DNA of 44,831 bases from Bacteroides sp. (GCA_017992695.1 JAGOOC010000010.1:21757-66587), one strand, 5' to 3'; positions 17,837 through 27,045 are shown, counted from the stretch's first letter. The notes: generated from the sequence alone by a model not told the origin. Made by a program: numbers and translations.

Positions 17837-20392
17837 TCATGTTCCACCACCCTCGCCTTTTTCACCACCTTTCACATCATCATTCTCAATGCTACGCGAT
17901 GCTTTCTTTACGCTGGCCTTGAGCTCACCAATACGGTAACTAACACTGAAACCATAACGCATGCGAGAGTAACGGAAACTGTTTGCCTGCCTAAATCCAT
18001 TCCCCTCTAACTTTGAGTCGCTGTTCATATACTTCTGGAAGAAATTATTGGCATAGCCGCTCAGTGTTAATCGTTTTTCTTTCAAGAAAGAGCGGTTAAG
18101 ACTGATGCCATAATCGTAGAAACTGCTTCCTTTTCCTTGAAGCATGATGTAAGGAGTAGCACCCATCAAGTTGAGGCTGGCACGAATGTCAAGCGGCAAG
18201 GTATGTTGCACTCCTCCATAAGCAAAGGCATTCCAACCGCTGGCTTTCAGGTTCTGTGCCGGACTGTTTAACTGGCGGTAGTCACCGCTAAGATTGGCAT
18301 AGATACGCGTCTTTGGGGTTGCATTCCAGTTTACATAAGCACTCAAACCCGCATTCTTGCTCTTACCGATGTTCTCGTACGTAGAGAAAAGAACCTCTTT
18401 GTCTCCAATCGTAGGATTGGGATCCAATCCTTCAATGTCATTCGGGTTGGTTAGGCGGGTAATTTGCTCAATACCATTGTTGTTAAACGAGTAACGCAAC
18501 GACACATTAAGATTTACCTTTTGCGTAAAATTACTATAGCTAAGATTGAACGAGTGACTTTTTTCGCTTTCCAAGTTCGGATTTCCCTTTCTGATATTCA
18601 TTGGATCGGTGTCATTCACATAGGGGTTAAGGAAGTAAATGCTGGGGCGCCAGATGCGCATGTTATATCCTAAACGAAGGTTCGACATCTCAGTGAGCTT
18701 ATAGCCCAAGCTGGCAGAAGGCACCCAGTCATTGAAGTTGACCTTGAAGTCATCCCCTTGTCCTACGATGTACTTCACATCCTGCATCGTACGCTCGAAA
18801 CGAAGTCCGGCCTTGCCCGAGAACTTCTTTACCTTGATTCCATAACCCAAATAGGCAGCAAGAATATCATTAAGGTGCTCGTAGTGACTGCTGCGTTCCT
18901 TATCTAATTCATAGCTTTCGCTGGGCACCATCCCTTGAGCGTTGTAACGCCAGTCTTCGCTGGTATTGTTGCGAATAATATATTTCAAACCGGTCTCTAA
19001 AGTGTGAAGCTTACCAATAGGCGTAGTATAGTCGGCCTGAAAGGTATGCTCGGCGCTATTCTGTCTGCCATCTGAACGGAAGTTGCGCAACCGGAGCAAG
19101 CTAATCCACTCATCGGGCATCTCCTCGGATTGATAAGTATACTTGTTGTATCCGTCGGAAGTTTCGGGTTGAGTATTGACTTTATAGGATAGGGTGAACA
19201 TCCTGTCTTTGACCTTAGCTGAGGTGCGCTGATAGTCAATGTTACCACGAATAGAGTACCAATCACTTGTGTTATTTCCTGCTGTGCCATACTTATACAG
19301 CAGATTATGCGGTGAAGATAAAGCAGCATCTTCCATCCACGAGGTTCCCTCGCTGTTGCCTTTATTCCCTCCACCATACATGCCTACCGACATTGTAATG
19401 AGGCGTAGTGTATCGACCTCGTAACTTGCTTCCACGTTGCCGTGTTGAAAAGAGCCTTTGTTCTTGCTTGATGATGCTGATATGACCTTAGTGTCAACTT
19501 GGCCGCCTGCATTGAGATTCTCGCGCTGGTTGTTGGAGTAGCTACGAGGGCGATTGTTGAAATTGAAACTGTAATTGCCCGTGAGGGTGAATTTTCCTTT
19601 TTTCACTGTAGCATAGGCACTTCCTCCACCCCCATTGTTGCTAGCATTGCCCGAAAAGGTAGCGGTATAGCCTTCGAAGCCCGATCCTACAGTGACAATA
19701 TTTAGGATGCCACCCACTCCCTCGGCATCATACTTGGGCCCGGGATTTGTGATCACTTCAATGTGCTTGATGGAGGTTGCAGGCATACTCTTGAGCACTT
19801 CGGTGGGATTGTTGCTCATCATGTTATTGGGCTTGCCGTTGACATGCACCTTGAAGTTGCTGCTACCGTTGACCTGAATCTTATCCTCGCCATCCACCGT
19901 AACAAGGGGCACTTTGCGAAGCATTTCTAACATTGTATTTGTTTTTGAATCGGGATCGTCTTGCACATTATACTCTATCTTATCAATATCTGCCTTGACC
20001 AATGGTTTCTGTGCAATCACTTCGACACCTTTCAATTCATTGGTTGCCTCAGCCGTATAGAGTGTTCCAAGATCAATACCTTTATCTCCAAGGTTTAGTG
20101 TAAAGTCTTTCACTACGGTTGTTTTACCGATGGAGGAGATGGTGAGCGTATAAAGCCCCGGAGTGGCATTCATTTTTTCCGCGAATCGACCTTTCGTATC
20201 GGTTACTGCCATTTTCAATGCCTTAGTCGGAACCTCTTTTTTCACAATGCGGATGGTGGCATAGGGTTCGCCTTCTTGAGTCAATGAATCCAACAAAACT
20301 CCCTTTATAGCATAAGAGGCCATTTGTTGTGCATAACCTGTGGTTGTAATCAAACACAGCAAGGAGAACAGCAGTAGTAGTTTGTTTTTCAT
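17837..20392 (-). CDS. Outer-membrane beta-barrel protein with carboxypeptidase-regulatory-like N-domain (TonB-receptor-like)
   Basis: This 851-residue protein has a signal peptide (residues 1-21, ending GYAQ). A carboxypeptidase-regulatory-like domain (about 25-110) and a plug-like region (about 115-225, with VNGKPNNMMSNNPTEVLKSM and GGILNIVT) precede a long aromatic-rich beta barrel of the OMP_b-brl_3 type. The C-terminus is not an aromatic strand end but a Lys/Gly-rich tail (residues ~825-851), a form frequent in this subfamily. It should take part in outer-membrane uptake or export. There is no SusD partner beside it, so it is not a classical SusCD unit. Its promoter has a palindrome over the upstream box. 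Confidence 0.87.
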   Translation of the reverse strand: MKNKLLLLFSLLCLITTTGYAQQMASYAIKGVLLDSLTQEGEPYATIRIVKKEVPTKALKMAVTDTKGRFAEKMNATPGLYTLTISSIGKTTVVKDFTLNLGDKGIDLGTLYTAEATNELKGVEVIAQKPLVKADIDKIEYNVQDDPDSKTNTMLEMLRKVPLVTVDGEDKIQVNGSSNFKVHVNGKPNNMMSNNPTEVLKSMPATSIKHIEVITNPGPKYDAEGVGGILNIVTVGSGFEGYTATFSGNASNNGGGGSAYATVKKGKFTLTGNYSFNFNNRPRSYSNNQRENLNAGGQVDTKVISASSSKNKGSFQHGNVEASYEVDTLRLITMSVGMYGGGNKGNSEGTSWMEDAALSSPHNLLYKYGTAGNNTSDWYSIRGNIDYQRTSAKVKDRMFTLSYKVNTQPETSDGYNKYTYQSEEMPDEWISLLRLRNFRSDGRQNSAEHTFQADYTTPIGKLHTLETGLKYIIRNNTSEDWRYNAQGMVPSESYELDKERSSHYEHLNDILAAYLGYGIKVKKFSGKAGLRFERTMQDVKYIVGQGDDFKVNFNDWVPSASLGYKLTEMSNLRLGYNMRIWRPSIYFLNPYVNDTDPMNIRKGNPNLESEKSHSFNLSYSNFTQKVNLNVSLRYSFNNNGIEQITRLTNPNDIEGLDPNPTIGDKEVLFSTYENIGKSKNAGLSAYVNWNATPKTRIYANLSGDYRQLNSPAQNLKASGWNAFAYGGVQHTLPLDIRASLNLMGATPYIMLQGKGSSFYDYGISLNRSFLKEKRLTLSGYANNFFQKYMNSDSKLEGNGFRQANSFRYSRMRYGFSVSYRIGELKASVKKASRSIENDDVKGGEKGEGGGT

Positions 20393-20458
20393 GCTAACAT
20401 CAATTTTAATTCATAACTGATAAAATGTAAGGTCATCCTATTCGCGGCAGGAATGGGA

Positions 20459-20500
20459 CAAAAGTATCTGAATTAAAACAGACTACGAAGCATTCGTAGT
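20459..20500 (-). promoter_or_regulatory. Promoter with overlapping 8-bp inverted repeat upstream of the beta-barrel protein
   Basis: On the minus strand a perfect TACTTTTG (20459-20466) is preceded at 19 bp by a TTCG box (20486-20489). A perfect inverted repeat ACTACGAA-gca-TTCGTAGT (20482-20500) lies over that box. This is the placement expected for an operator, but no regulator is identified. Confidence 0.55.
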
Positions 20501-20537
20501 TAAGAATAGTAAAATAAGCACTACAAAAGAGGGCTAT

Positions 20538-21836
20538 TTAGTCAATAAAATAGAAAACAACTAATAAGATGATGTTGAACGCAATAACGCAGCCGAACCC
20601 TCCAAGTATCCAAGGGCGAAGAATGCTGCGACTGCCCGAAAAGAAAAGGGCGTAACACATATTGACTGTAATATTACTTACAATGGCCTGCATCGTACAG
20701 GCGGTAATAACGAGTGCAGTTACATTGGTTGTATCTTGCAGCAGGTTAAGAATAAACGGTGTGATGTCACTAAACCCTGTAACAAATGACAGCAGATTCA
20801 ATCCATCCGTACCCGCATAAAGCAATGTATAGTGCGTTAAAAAGGTGAAGATAACAAATAATCCGGCAAAGATCAGTGCAACTTTAAACTCAAGCGGATT
20901 GTCGCCTGCATCCTCTTCTGCTACCTGATCGAAGGGTACAGCGAGCCGTTGGCGAGTATGAATAAACCAAGCCGTTGCCGCACTGACCAGAGACATGGTA
21001 AGCAGATAGGGATAGATACCCATAAAAATAGGCTGACTGAAGATAAGAATAAGAATCATAAAGCGAAGAAACATAACACTGATTGCCAACAGCATAGCAG
21101 CTACATATTCAGTTGCCTCTTGGGGTTGAGCGTTTTTGCTCTTACGTGCCAATACCGAGATGGTAGCGGTGCTACTATACAATCCACCTACAATACCCGA
21201 CACAAGTACACCCGACTCGCGAAACACATAGCGTTTGAGCAAGTAGGAAAGGTAGGAAATACCCGAAACAACAACGGTAGCCAACCAAATGGTATAGGGT
21301 GTCAGGTTAATACCGAGAATGAGATTCTCGTTGGGTAGCATCGGCAAAATGATACCACTGATGGCAAGAAACTTGGCGAGCGTAATCATCTCATCGTTTT
21401 GCATGCGCTGGGCAATCTCGGTGAAGGTATGCTTCAACTCAGTGAGCAGCAACACGGTAACGATGACCATTACGTAAAACCAGGAGGGCTGTGTAGCCAC
21501 AATCGGGGCAATGCAGTACGTGATAAGCGCAATAATAATCGTTGTAACACCAAACACATGGAACTGTGATTGCTTGACGTAATAGTTCAGACCCAGCAAA
21601 ATGCCCAAGATGGCACCACCACCCATGAAAAGACGCAACTCCTCGGGGTCGAGGATATAAAGTAGGTAGCCCAAGATGCCGATAAAAGTAAAGGTGCGGT
21701 CGGTGCCGAAAAGCGTTGTTTCACCCTCGCGCTTCAAACTGATCTTTCGCTGTGAGAGTCCGATCAGAAGTGAGAACAAAGTGACCAACAAGAAAGTCAC
21801 TAATTCGCGCGGCAGGTAGTTATAGAGCTGTTCCAT
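20538..21836 (-). CDS. MgtC/SapB-type membrane protein with DUF4010 domain
   Basis: This 432-residue integral membrane protein has an N-terminal MgtC/SapB-like domain (about residues 10-145, helices beginning VTFLLVTLFSLLIGLSQR and an FTFIGILGYLLYIL segment). A DUF4010 domain (about 180-410) follows, with SGIVGGLYSSTATISVLARK. This fusion is widespread in bacteria and its transport function is not established. The MgtC name does not prove a link with magnesium. It lies 50 bp downstream of the CYTH gene and 145 bp upstream of the beta-barrel gene, which has its own promoter. Confidence 0.85.
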   Translation of the reverse strand: MEQLYNYLPRELVTFLLVTLFSLLIGLSQRKISLKREGETTLFGTDRTFTFIGILGYLLYILDPEELRLFMGGGAILGILLGLNYYVKQSQFHVFGVTTIIIALITYCIAPIVATQPSWFYVMVIVTVLLLTELKHTFTEIAQRMQNDEMITLAKFLAISGIILPMLPNENLILGINLTPYTIWLATVVVSGISYLSYLLKRYVFRESGVLVSGIVGGLYSSTATISVLARKSKNAQPQEATEYVAAMLLAISVMFLRFMILILIFSQPIFMGIYPYLLTMSLVSAATAWFIHTRQRLAVPFDQVAEEDAGDNPLEFKVALIFAGLFVIFTFLTHYTLLYAGTDGLNLLSFVTGFSDITPFILNLLQDTTNVTALVITACTMQAIVSNITVNMCYALFFSGSRSILRPWILGGFGCVIAFNIILLVVFYFID

Positions 21837-21886
21837 ACGTTTTCATTTTAAGTACAAGAACAAATATAGAGATTATTTAGTAAAGA

Positions 21887-22354
21887 TCACCAGCTTGTAA
21901 ATGGATTCTTCATTAATTGCGAATTATAGTAACGTACATCGCCTGTAACCTCCTCACCAATGAAATCGGGTTTTACAAACGCTTCGTTTTCGCTGGCAAG
22001 TTCTACTTCGGCCATCACCAGCCCTGCGTTCTCCCCGTAAAACTCATCTACTTCAAAGACATGGGCTCCACTGCGCACCAAGTAACGGGTTTTATCGATG
22101 ATGCCGGGTTCACAGAGTTTCATCAACTCTTCGGCTTCGACTAGTGAAAGTTCTTTCTCCCACTCGTAGCGGCTGGTTCCTTCGGTGTTAGAAGCTCCTT
22201 TGATCGTGAGGTAACCCTTGTTGTCGCGAATGCGCACCCGCACGGTTCGCTGGGGAATACTGCTAATGTAGCCTTGTTTTATCCGACTTTGCGCGTATGC
22301 CTGCGCTTTGAACGCTTTCGTCACGAGAAACTTCCGTTCAATCTCTTGTGCCAT
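21887..22354 (-). CDS. CYTH domain protein (triphosphate tunnel enzyme)
   Basis: This 155-residue protein carries the CYTH signature ExExK at its very start (Glu4, Glu6, Lys8 in MAQEIERKFLV), then VRVRIRDNKGYLTIKG and the acidic/basic strands that line a triphosphate-binding tunnel, ending with a conserved aspartate/glutamate-rich FEVDEFYGENAGLVMAEVEL. Single-domain bacterial members are mostly inorganic triphosphatases; adenylate cyclase activity is the less likely alternative. It starts 4 bp after the porin stop, so it is co-transcribed with the porin. Confidence 0.88.
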   Translation of the reverse strand: MAQEIERKFLVTKAFKAQAYAQSRIKQGYISSIPQRTVRVRIRDNKGYLTIKGASNTEGTSRYEWEKELSLVEAEELMKLCEPGIIDKTRYLVRSGAHVFEVDEFYGENAGLVMAEVELASENEAFVKPDFIGEEVTGDVRYYNSQLMKNPFTSW

Positions 22355-22358
22355 TTAT

Positions 22359-23672
22359 TTAAAATTTCAGTTGAATACGGAGACCTAGAATACCATAATC
22401 GTTACCACCTTTGCCTACTACCTCTTCGGGATCTTTGGTTAGTTCGCCATCCGTCTTCACTCCTACTGCCGCCGACCCGGCAGCATTGGCGTATTTATCG
22501 TGACTGACGTAGGAGTAGTTGAGCTGTAGTTTCAAGTTACGGGTTGCGTAATAGGTAGCGCCCAACGTCCAACCGTTTGAAGCTCCACCGTTCACGAGGT
22601 TCCCGTTCAGATCAATCCGATCAAAGCGTGCGGCCAACTCTACATCGCCCCAACTCTGCCCGAATGAAGGCTCAGCAAAGGCTCCGCGTGAGGTGCTGTA
22701 CTTCTGTTGCCCACCAAACAAGAGGTAGGCGGCTTGCACATAGAAGCCATTGAACCGTTCGGTAGGTAAACCCTCCATACGACTGGTATGGTTCATCATA
22801 TATTCGCCTTGCATGCGAAAGGCTTTGTAGAAAGCACCCACTTCGGCCCCTGCCAGCCAGTCGTGGCTAACCGAACCGATGGATCCTGTATCGAGAAACT
22901 TCATTTTGCTGATGCGCGACAGGGAGTTGGTGCTATAACGCACGGTATTGGGCATTTTTACTCCCACGCTTGTTTTTGGTGTGCGGTATGAGGCAGCTAC
23001 CCCGAGGTGGAAGCCTCTCTCTTTATTCTCCGACAAAGGCATCCATACGCCTCGTACCGTATAGGAGACTCCTTCATCTACTCCATCTTTGTTGTTGCTT
23101 TCGGCATTGTCTTTCTCTTTGCTTCCGTTGATTGCTCTAAAGTGTACACCGGCTGTGCCCAGAAACTGATTGCGTTGCCATGCAGCTTGCACACCCATGT
23201 GAAACTCCGGCTGGAAGGCCGAACTCGCGTTTGACTTCTCCATAAACATCAGGTCGCCCGATGAGGTCATGGCATCCATGCCAAAGCCTTCCTTAAAGTT
23301 ACCTGCACGAAAGTAAAGGCCATTTTTCAGGTTGTACCGAATGAAGCAGTCTTTTAAAGAAAAGCCGCCATCCGTAAAGTCCATCTCAATTTTACCGGAC
23401 AGCTGCTCTCCAAAAGAGATATCGCTGTGCAGACGAACCCGACGAAATCCTACCCCGTTGCCTATCGGCTGATAGTCTTCGCCAAAGAACACGGCTCCAT
23501 CGGCCTGAATGCGGCCACCGAAAATGAGTTTAAACGGATTATCGTCCGAACGTAAAGTGAGTGATTCTCTCTTCACTTCGGGTAGAGAAGATTGAGGTTC
23601 ATTGGCATAGCCCTTCGTTGGGAAAGACAACAAACAGGCTAACGCAAAAAGCGTAGGAAAACGTTTTCTCAT
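22359..23672 (-). CDS. Porin O/P family outer-membrane porin
   Basis: From the ATG at 23672 (MRKRFPTLFALACLL) the protein is 437 residues with a typical signal peptide ending about YANE. A start 15 codons upstream would add residues before the signal and is rejected. The barrel shows the porin O/P pattern: FKLIFGGRIQADGAVFFGED, KIEMDFTDGGFSLKDCFIRY, FRAGNFKEGFGMDAM, and a terminal aromatic strand LGLRIQLKF. Phosphate selectivity is a family name and not shown here. It overlies a 4-bp gap to the CYTH gene. Only about 25 bp separate its start from the hairpin at 23698-23722, so its transcription may come by read-through. Confidence 0.85.
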   Translation of the reverse strand: MRKRFPTLFALACLLSFPTKGYANEPQSSLPEVKRESLTLRSDDNPFKLIFGGRIQADGAVFFGEDYQPIGNGVGFRRVRLHSDISFGEQLSGKIEMDFTDGGFSLKDCFIRYNLKNGLYFRAGNFKEGFGMDAMTSSGDLMFMEKSNASSAFQPEFHMGVQAAWQRNQFLGTAGVHFRAINGSKEKDNAESNNKDGVDEGVSYTVRGVWMPLSENKERGFHLGVAASYRTPKTSVGVKMPNTVRYSTNSLSRISKMKFLDTGSIGSVSHDWLAGAEVGAFYKAFRMQGEYMMNHTSRMEGLPTERFNGFYVQAAYLLFGGQQKYSTSRGAFAEPSFGQSWGDVELAARFDRIDLNGNLVNGGASNGWTLGATYYATRNLKLQLNYSYVSHDKYANAAGSAAVGVKTDGELTKDPEEVVGKGGNDYGILGLRIQLKF

Positions 23673-23697
23673 TGAATTACTTAATAAGACAGTTAAA

Positions 23698-23722
23698 AGG
23701 GAGTGTTGTTTACGCACTCCCT
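23698..23722 (-). terminator. Hairpin between the 44-residue gene and the porin gene
   Basis: An 8-bp perfect stem (23698-23705 with 23715-23722) with a 9-nt loop. On the minus strand it is followed by TTTT only, so termination may be incomplete and let part of the transcription enter the porin gene. On the plus strand it is followed by ATTTTTTA. Confidence 0.6.
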
Positions 23723-23727
23723 ATTTT

Positions 23728-23862
23728 TTAGCCCAGAAAAGAGAAACCGATAAGCATCATCAACGCCAATATAATGAGCGATACAAAAACAATCCTCATC
23801 ACCTTCTTTGCCTGCTCTTCTTCTTTCCTACTGTGCTTTGATTTTTTCTTCTTCTTACTCAT
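23728..23862 (-). CDS. Small membrane protein, 44 residues, lysine-rich N-terminus
   Basis: A short gene running from ATG 23862 to TAA at 23728. It encodes 44 residues: a very basic and charged N-terminus (MSKKKKKSKHSRKEEEQAKK) then one hydrophobic helix (about residues 23-44, VMRIVFVSLIILALMMLIGF and a few more). By the positive-inside rule it should sit in the inner membrane with its N-terminus in the cytoplasm. Support: a good TTTG-N20-TTACTTTG promoter ends 29 bp upstream of the ATG, and a hairpin begins directly after the stop. I do not recognise a family and assign no function. Confidence 0.68.
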   Translation of the reverse strand: MSKKKKKSKHSRKEEEQAKKVMRIVFVSLIILALMMLIGFSFLG

Positions 23863-23890
23863 ACGATTATAGCTTTAAGTTCAACGCTAA

Positions 23891-23922
23891 CAAAGTAAGA
23901 GTAAAATATTTAACCCACCAAA
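23891..23922 (-). promoter_or_regulatory. Promoter of the 44-residue membrane protein gene
   Basis: TTTG (23919-23922), exactly 20 bp, then TTACTTTG (23891-23898) on the minus strand. The second base of the -7 box deviates from consensus. The predicted transcript starts about 22 nt before the ATG. Confidence 0.6.
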
Positions 23923-24039
23923 AATAATAGGGACAAAATGAAGCAATAAGCAAGGATATTGATCAAAGCAGCGCGAAACCTCAGGTTGGAAGCGTACCAC
24001 AATACATCTCTGTTACAAGCTCCTCCTTCGTTTCTGTGG

Positions 24040-25159
24040 TTATGCTCCACCTTCGTTCGAGAACTCCATCAGGTAAGCCTTAATGAAACCGTCGATTTTT
24101 CCGTCCATTACCCCATTCACATCTGCCGTTTGAAAACCGGTGCGGTGGTCTTTCACCCTGCGGTCATCGAACACGTAACTACGTATCTGCGACCCCCACT
24201 CGATCTTCTTCTTGCCGGCCTCAACCTTGGCTTGTTCGGCCAAGCGGTGTTGCAGCTCTTTGTCATAGAGTATGGAGCGAAGCATACGCAGGGCGTTGTC
24301 CTTATTCTTGGGTTGATCGCGCGTTTCGGTATTTTCAATCAAAATCTCCTCCTCGGCTCCCGTGTAAGGGTCTTTGTATTGATAACGCAAACGAACGCCC
24401 GACTCTACCTTATTTACATTCTGCCCACCGGCACCGCCCGAACGGAAGGTATCCCAAGAGATGGCAGCCTGTACTATTTCCACTTCGATGGTATCGTCGA
24501 CCAACGGAGTAACAAACACCGATGCAAACGACGTCATACGCTTGCCTTGCGCATTGTAGGGCGACACGCGCACCAAGCGATGTACACCGTTTTCGCCTTT
24601 GAGATAACCGTAAGAGTAATCCCCTTCGATCTGTATCGTACAGGTTTTGATTCCGGCTTCATCTCCGTCTTGGTAGTTGGAGATGGTTGCTTTGTAGCCA
24701 TGGGCTTCGGCATAGTGCAGATACATACGCATCAACATGGATGCCCAGTCCTGACTCTCGGTTCCGCCTGCACCCGAATTGATCTTTAACACGCAGCTCA
24801 TCTGGTCGGCCTCCTCGCGAAGCATGTTCTGCAGCTCCAGGCTCTCGATGGCAGAAAGTGTTTTGGCGTAGCCGGCATCTACTTCGGCTTCGGTTACCAA
24901 CTCTTCTTTGTAGAAGTCGAAGGCTAACTCGAGCTCGTCGCTCATGGTTTTCACTTCGTTGTATCCGTCAATCCACTTTTGTATGCTCTTTACCAACTTC
25001 ATTTGAGCCTCGGCACGCTTCTGGTCGTCCCAGAAGCCCGGAGCTTGCGTTCTTAGTTGTTCCTCTTCGACTTGAATTTTCTTTCCATCGATGTCAAAGG
25101 TACCTCCTCAGCGCATCAGTGCGCTCTTTCACGTCTTTAAGTTGTTCAATAGTAATCAT
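24040..25159 (-). CDS. prfB: Peptide chain release factor 2, expressed through a programmed +1 frameshift
   Basis: RF2 recognises UAA/UGA. The gene starts at ATG 25159 with a 21-codon frame (MITIEQLKDVKERTDALRRY-L) that ends in TGA at 25094-25096, then continues in the +1 frame from GAC at 25095 to TAA at 24040: 21 + 351 = 372 residues. The shift site reads AGGAGG TAC CTT TGA C, the classical RF2 arrangement with a Shine-Dalgarno-like AGGAGG three bases before CTT. The catalytic GGQ lies in RSGGAGGQNVNKVESG. The codon-recognition tripeptide is SPY (in RVSPYNAQGKR) where E. coli has SPF. Annotating only the in-frame ATG at 25002 would lose the N-terminal 52 residues. Confidence 0.95.
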
Positions 25160-25183
25160 GTAATCTTGTTTTTAGTATGAATT

Positions 25184-25208
25184 AGTTTGCACAGACAGTG
25201 TGCAAACT
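25184..25208. terminator. Perfect 10-bp hairpin between the acyl-CoA ligase gene and prfB
   Basis: Stem 25184-25193 with 25199-25208 and a 5-nt loop, just beyond the acyl-CoA ligase stop. No proper T run follows on the minus strand, so it may be a weak terminator, a processing site or a mRNA-end stabiliser. Confidence 0.45.
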
Positions 25209-25210
25209 CC

Positions 25211-27028
25211 TTATTGTTCTTCGTACATTTTATCAATCTGTTCCTTATAGTTTTTCGCTACTACGGCTCGACGAATCTTCAACGTATTCGTCAGTTCATC
25301 GCGCTCCATGCTAAAGGGTTGGGAGAGCAACGTAAAGCGCTTAATCTGCTCGTAGTTGGCAAACTGCTGTTGCAAAGTGTCGATGCGGTCGCGGAAAAGA
25401 GCAAGCACTACGGGGTGACGCAGCAGCTCTTCCATCTCTTTATACTCAATGCCTTTCTCTTTTGCAAACTCCTTTACAAAGCCATAAACGGGAACAATCA
25501 GTGCCGAAACAAACTTGCGTTGATCGGCCACAATGGCTATCTGATCAATGTAACGGTCGACTACCAGTTTGGTCTCGAGTGCCTGCGGAGCAATAAATTT
25601 TCCGTTAGAGGTCTTGAACAGGTCCTTGATACGTTCCGTGAGGTACAACTGACCGTTCATAAAGTAGCCGGCATCGCCCGTGTGAAACCATCCGTCAGCA
25701 TCAATAGCTGCCGCTGTAGCTTCTGCCTTCTTATAATATCCTTTGGTTATGGTCTTTCCGCGAAGCAAAATTTCGTTATTCTCACCAATCTTCACCTCCA
25801 CGTCGGGCATCACCTGACCTACAGAGCCGATGTCGTAACCGGTCTTGGCGGTGCACGATGCCGTAGCGGTCGATTCGGTGAGTCCGTAACCCGTAAGCAT
25901 ATCAATGCCTACCGAATGTACGAATTCGCAAATTTGATCGGGCACTGCAGCACCGGCTACGGGAAAGAAGTTACCGTTCTCTATACCGATGGTCTTTTTG
26001 AGCAACGTATAGATAGTCTTGTCGTAAAACTTGTACTTCAATTGATTCATCAACGGTGGTGTTTTACCTTGTCTCAGGTAATCGATGTTGTGAATCTTGC
26101 CTACCTTAATGGCATCGAGCATCAGGGTCTTCTTTATTCCTGTAGTCTCGGCTATCTTCTCTTGCACACCGGCATATACTTTCTCCCAGAAGCGCGGAAC
26201 GCTACACATAAGCGTGGGGCGTATCTCTTTGATGGTCATTTGAATATCGGCAGGACGAAGATTGATGCAATTCTGCACCCCTTTGTGCACACAGTAGTAA
26301 GCCCATGTTTTCTCGAACACATGCGTTAGCGGCAGAAAGCTCATAGAGACATCCTGATCGGTCATATCGACCAAACGAAGATCGTGAATGCGGCAAGCCT
26401 CTAAGTAGCACGAGTGGTGCAACATCACTCCCTTGGGTTCACCTGTAGTTCCCGAGGTATAGAGGATGTTAGCCAAATCGTCTTCACTGGCAGCAGCCGA
26501 ACGAGCTTCGACCACGTCGTTGTGTGACAGATCGGCTCCCAGCGCCAGAAATTCGTCAAAGTAGATAGACGATGTGTCGCGCGGATCTTTCACCACGTTA
26601 CGATCGAAAATAATGAGCTGTTTCAATGACTCGCAAAAGCTGAATACACTGAACGCTGCATCGTACTGAAACTGCTCGCCTACAAAAAGAAGACGTATTT
26701 GAGCATCGTTAATGATATAGCACGCCTGTGCCGAAGAACTTGTGGCATAGAGCGGTACGGTTACTGCGCGATTGGCAAAAGCGGCAAAATCCACGTCCAA
26801 ACATTCGGGCTTGTTTTGCGAAAATGTTCCAATGTTTTCTTGTTCTTGTACACCCAGCGCAACCAGTGCATTGGCTGCCTGACGGACCGTCTGCGAGAAT
26901 TCATTCCAAGTGATCGGGATCCATTGTGAGGTCTCATAATCACGGAATTTCATTGCTATCTTATTCGTATACTTTTCGGCCTGGCGATGAACCAAGACAG
27001 ATAAATGATGATAAGTCATATCTTTCAT
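25211..27028 (-). CDS. fadD: Long-chain fatty acid-CoA ligase (AMP-forming)
   Basis: This 605-residue adenylate-forming enzyme activates a fatty acid with ATP and CoA. The P-loop-like motif ILYTSGTTGEPKGVML lies near residues 188-203. The adenine-binding motif YGLTESTATAS is near 380, and DGWFHTGDAGYF with LYLTERIKDLFKTSNGKFIAP (about 440-475) holds the hinge and the Asp that binds ribose. The size and the closing K-rich segment match the long-chain ACS group common in Bacteroidetes. Chain-length preference cannot be read. A TATCTTTG box at 27046-27053 lies directly before the ATG. Confidence 0.92.
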   Translation of the reverse strand: MKDMTYHHLSVLVHRQAEKYTNKIAMKFRDYETSQWIPITWNEFSQTVRQAANALVALGVQEQENIGTFSQNKPECLDVDFAAFANRAVTVPLYATSSSAQACYIINDAQIRLLFVGEQFQYDAAFSVFSFCESLKQLIIFDRNVVKDPRDTSSIYFDEFLALGADLSHNDVVEARSAAASEDDLANILYTSGTTGEPKGVMLHHSCYLEACRIHDLRLVDMTDQDVSMSFLPLTHVFEKTWAYYCVHKGVQNCINLRPADIQMTIKEIRPTLMCSVPRFWEKVYAGVQEKIAETTGIKKTLMLDAIKVGKIHNIDYLRQGKTPPLMNQLKYKFYDKTIYTLLKKTIGIENGNFFPVAGAAVPDQICEFVHSVGIDMLTGYGLTESTATASCTAKTGYDIGSVGQVMPDVEVKIGENNEILLRGKTITKGYYKKAEATAAAIDADGWFHTGDAGYFMNGQLYLTERIKDLFKTSNGKFIAPQALETKLVVDRYIDQIAIVADQRKFVSALIVPVYGFVKEFAKEKGIEYKEMEELLRHPVVLALFRDRIDTLQQQFANYEQIKRFTLLSQPFSMERDELTNTLKIRRAVVAKNYKEQIDKMYEEQ

Positions 27029-27045
27029 TGTTAGTTATTTCTCGG

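Noticed and set aside
23959-24789. Long plus-strand frame over prfB
   Set aside because: It is antisense to release factor 2, which has complete motifs; the frame has no recognisable domain.
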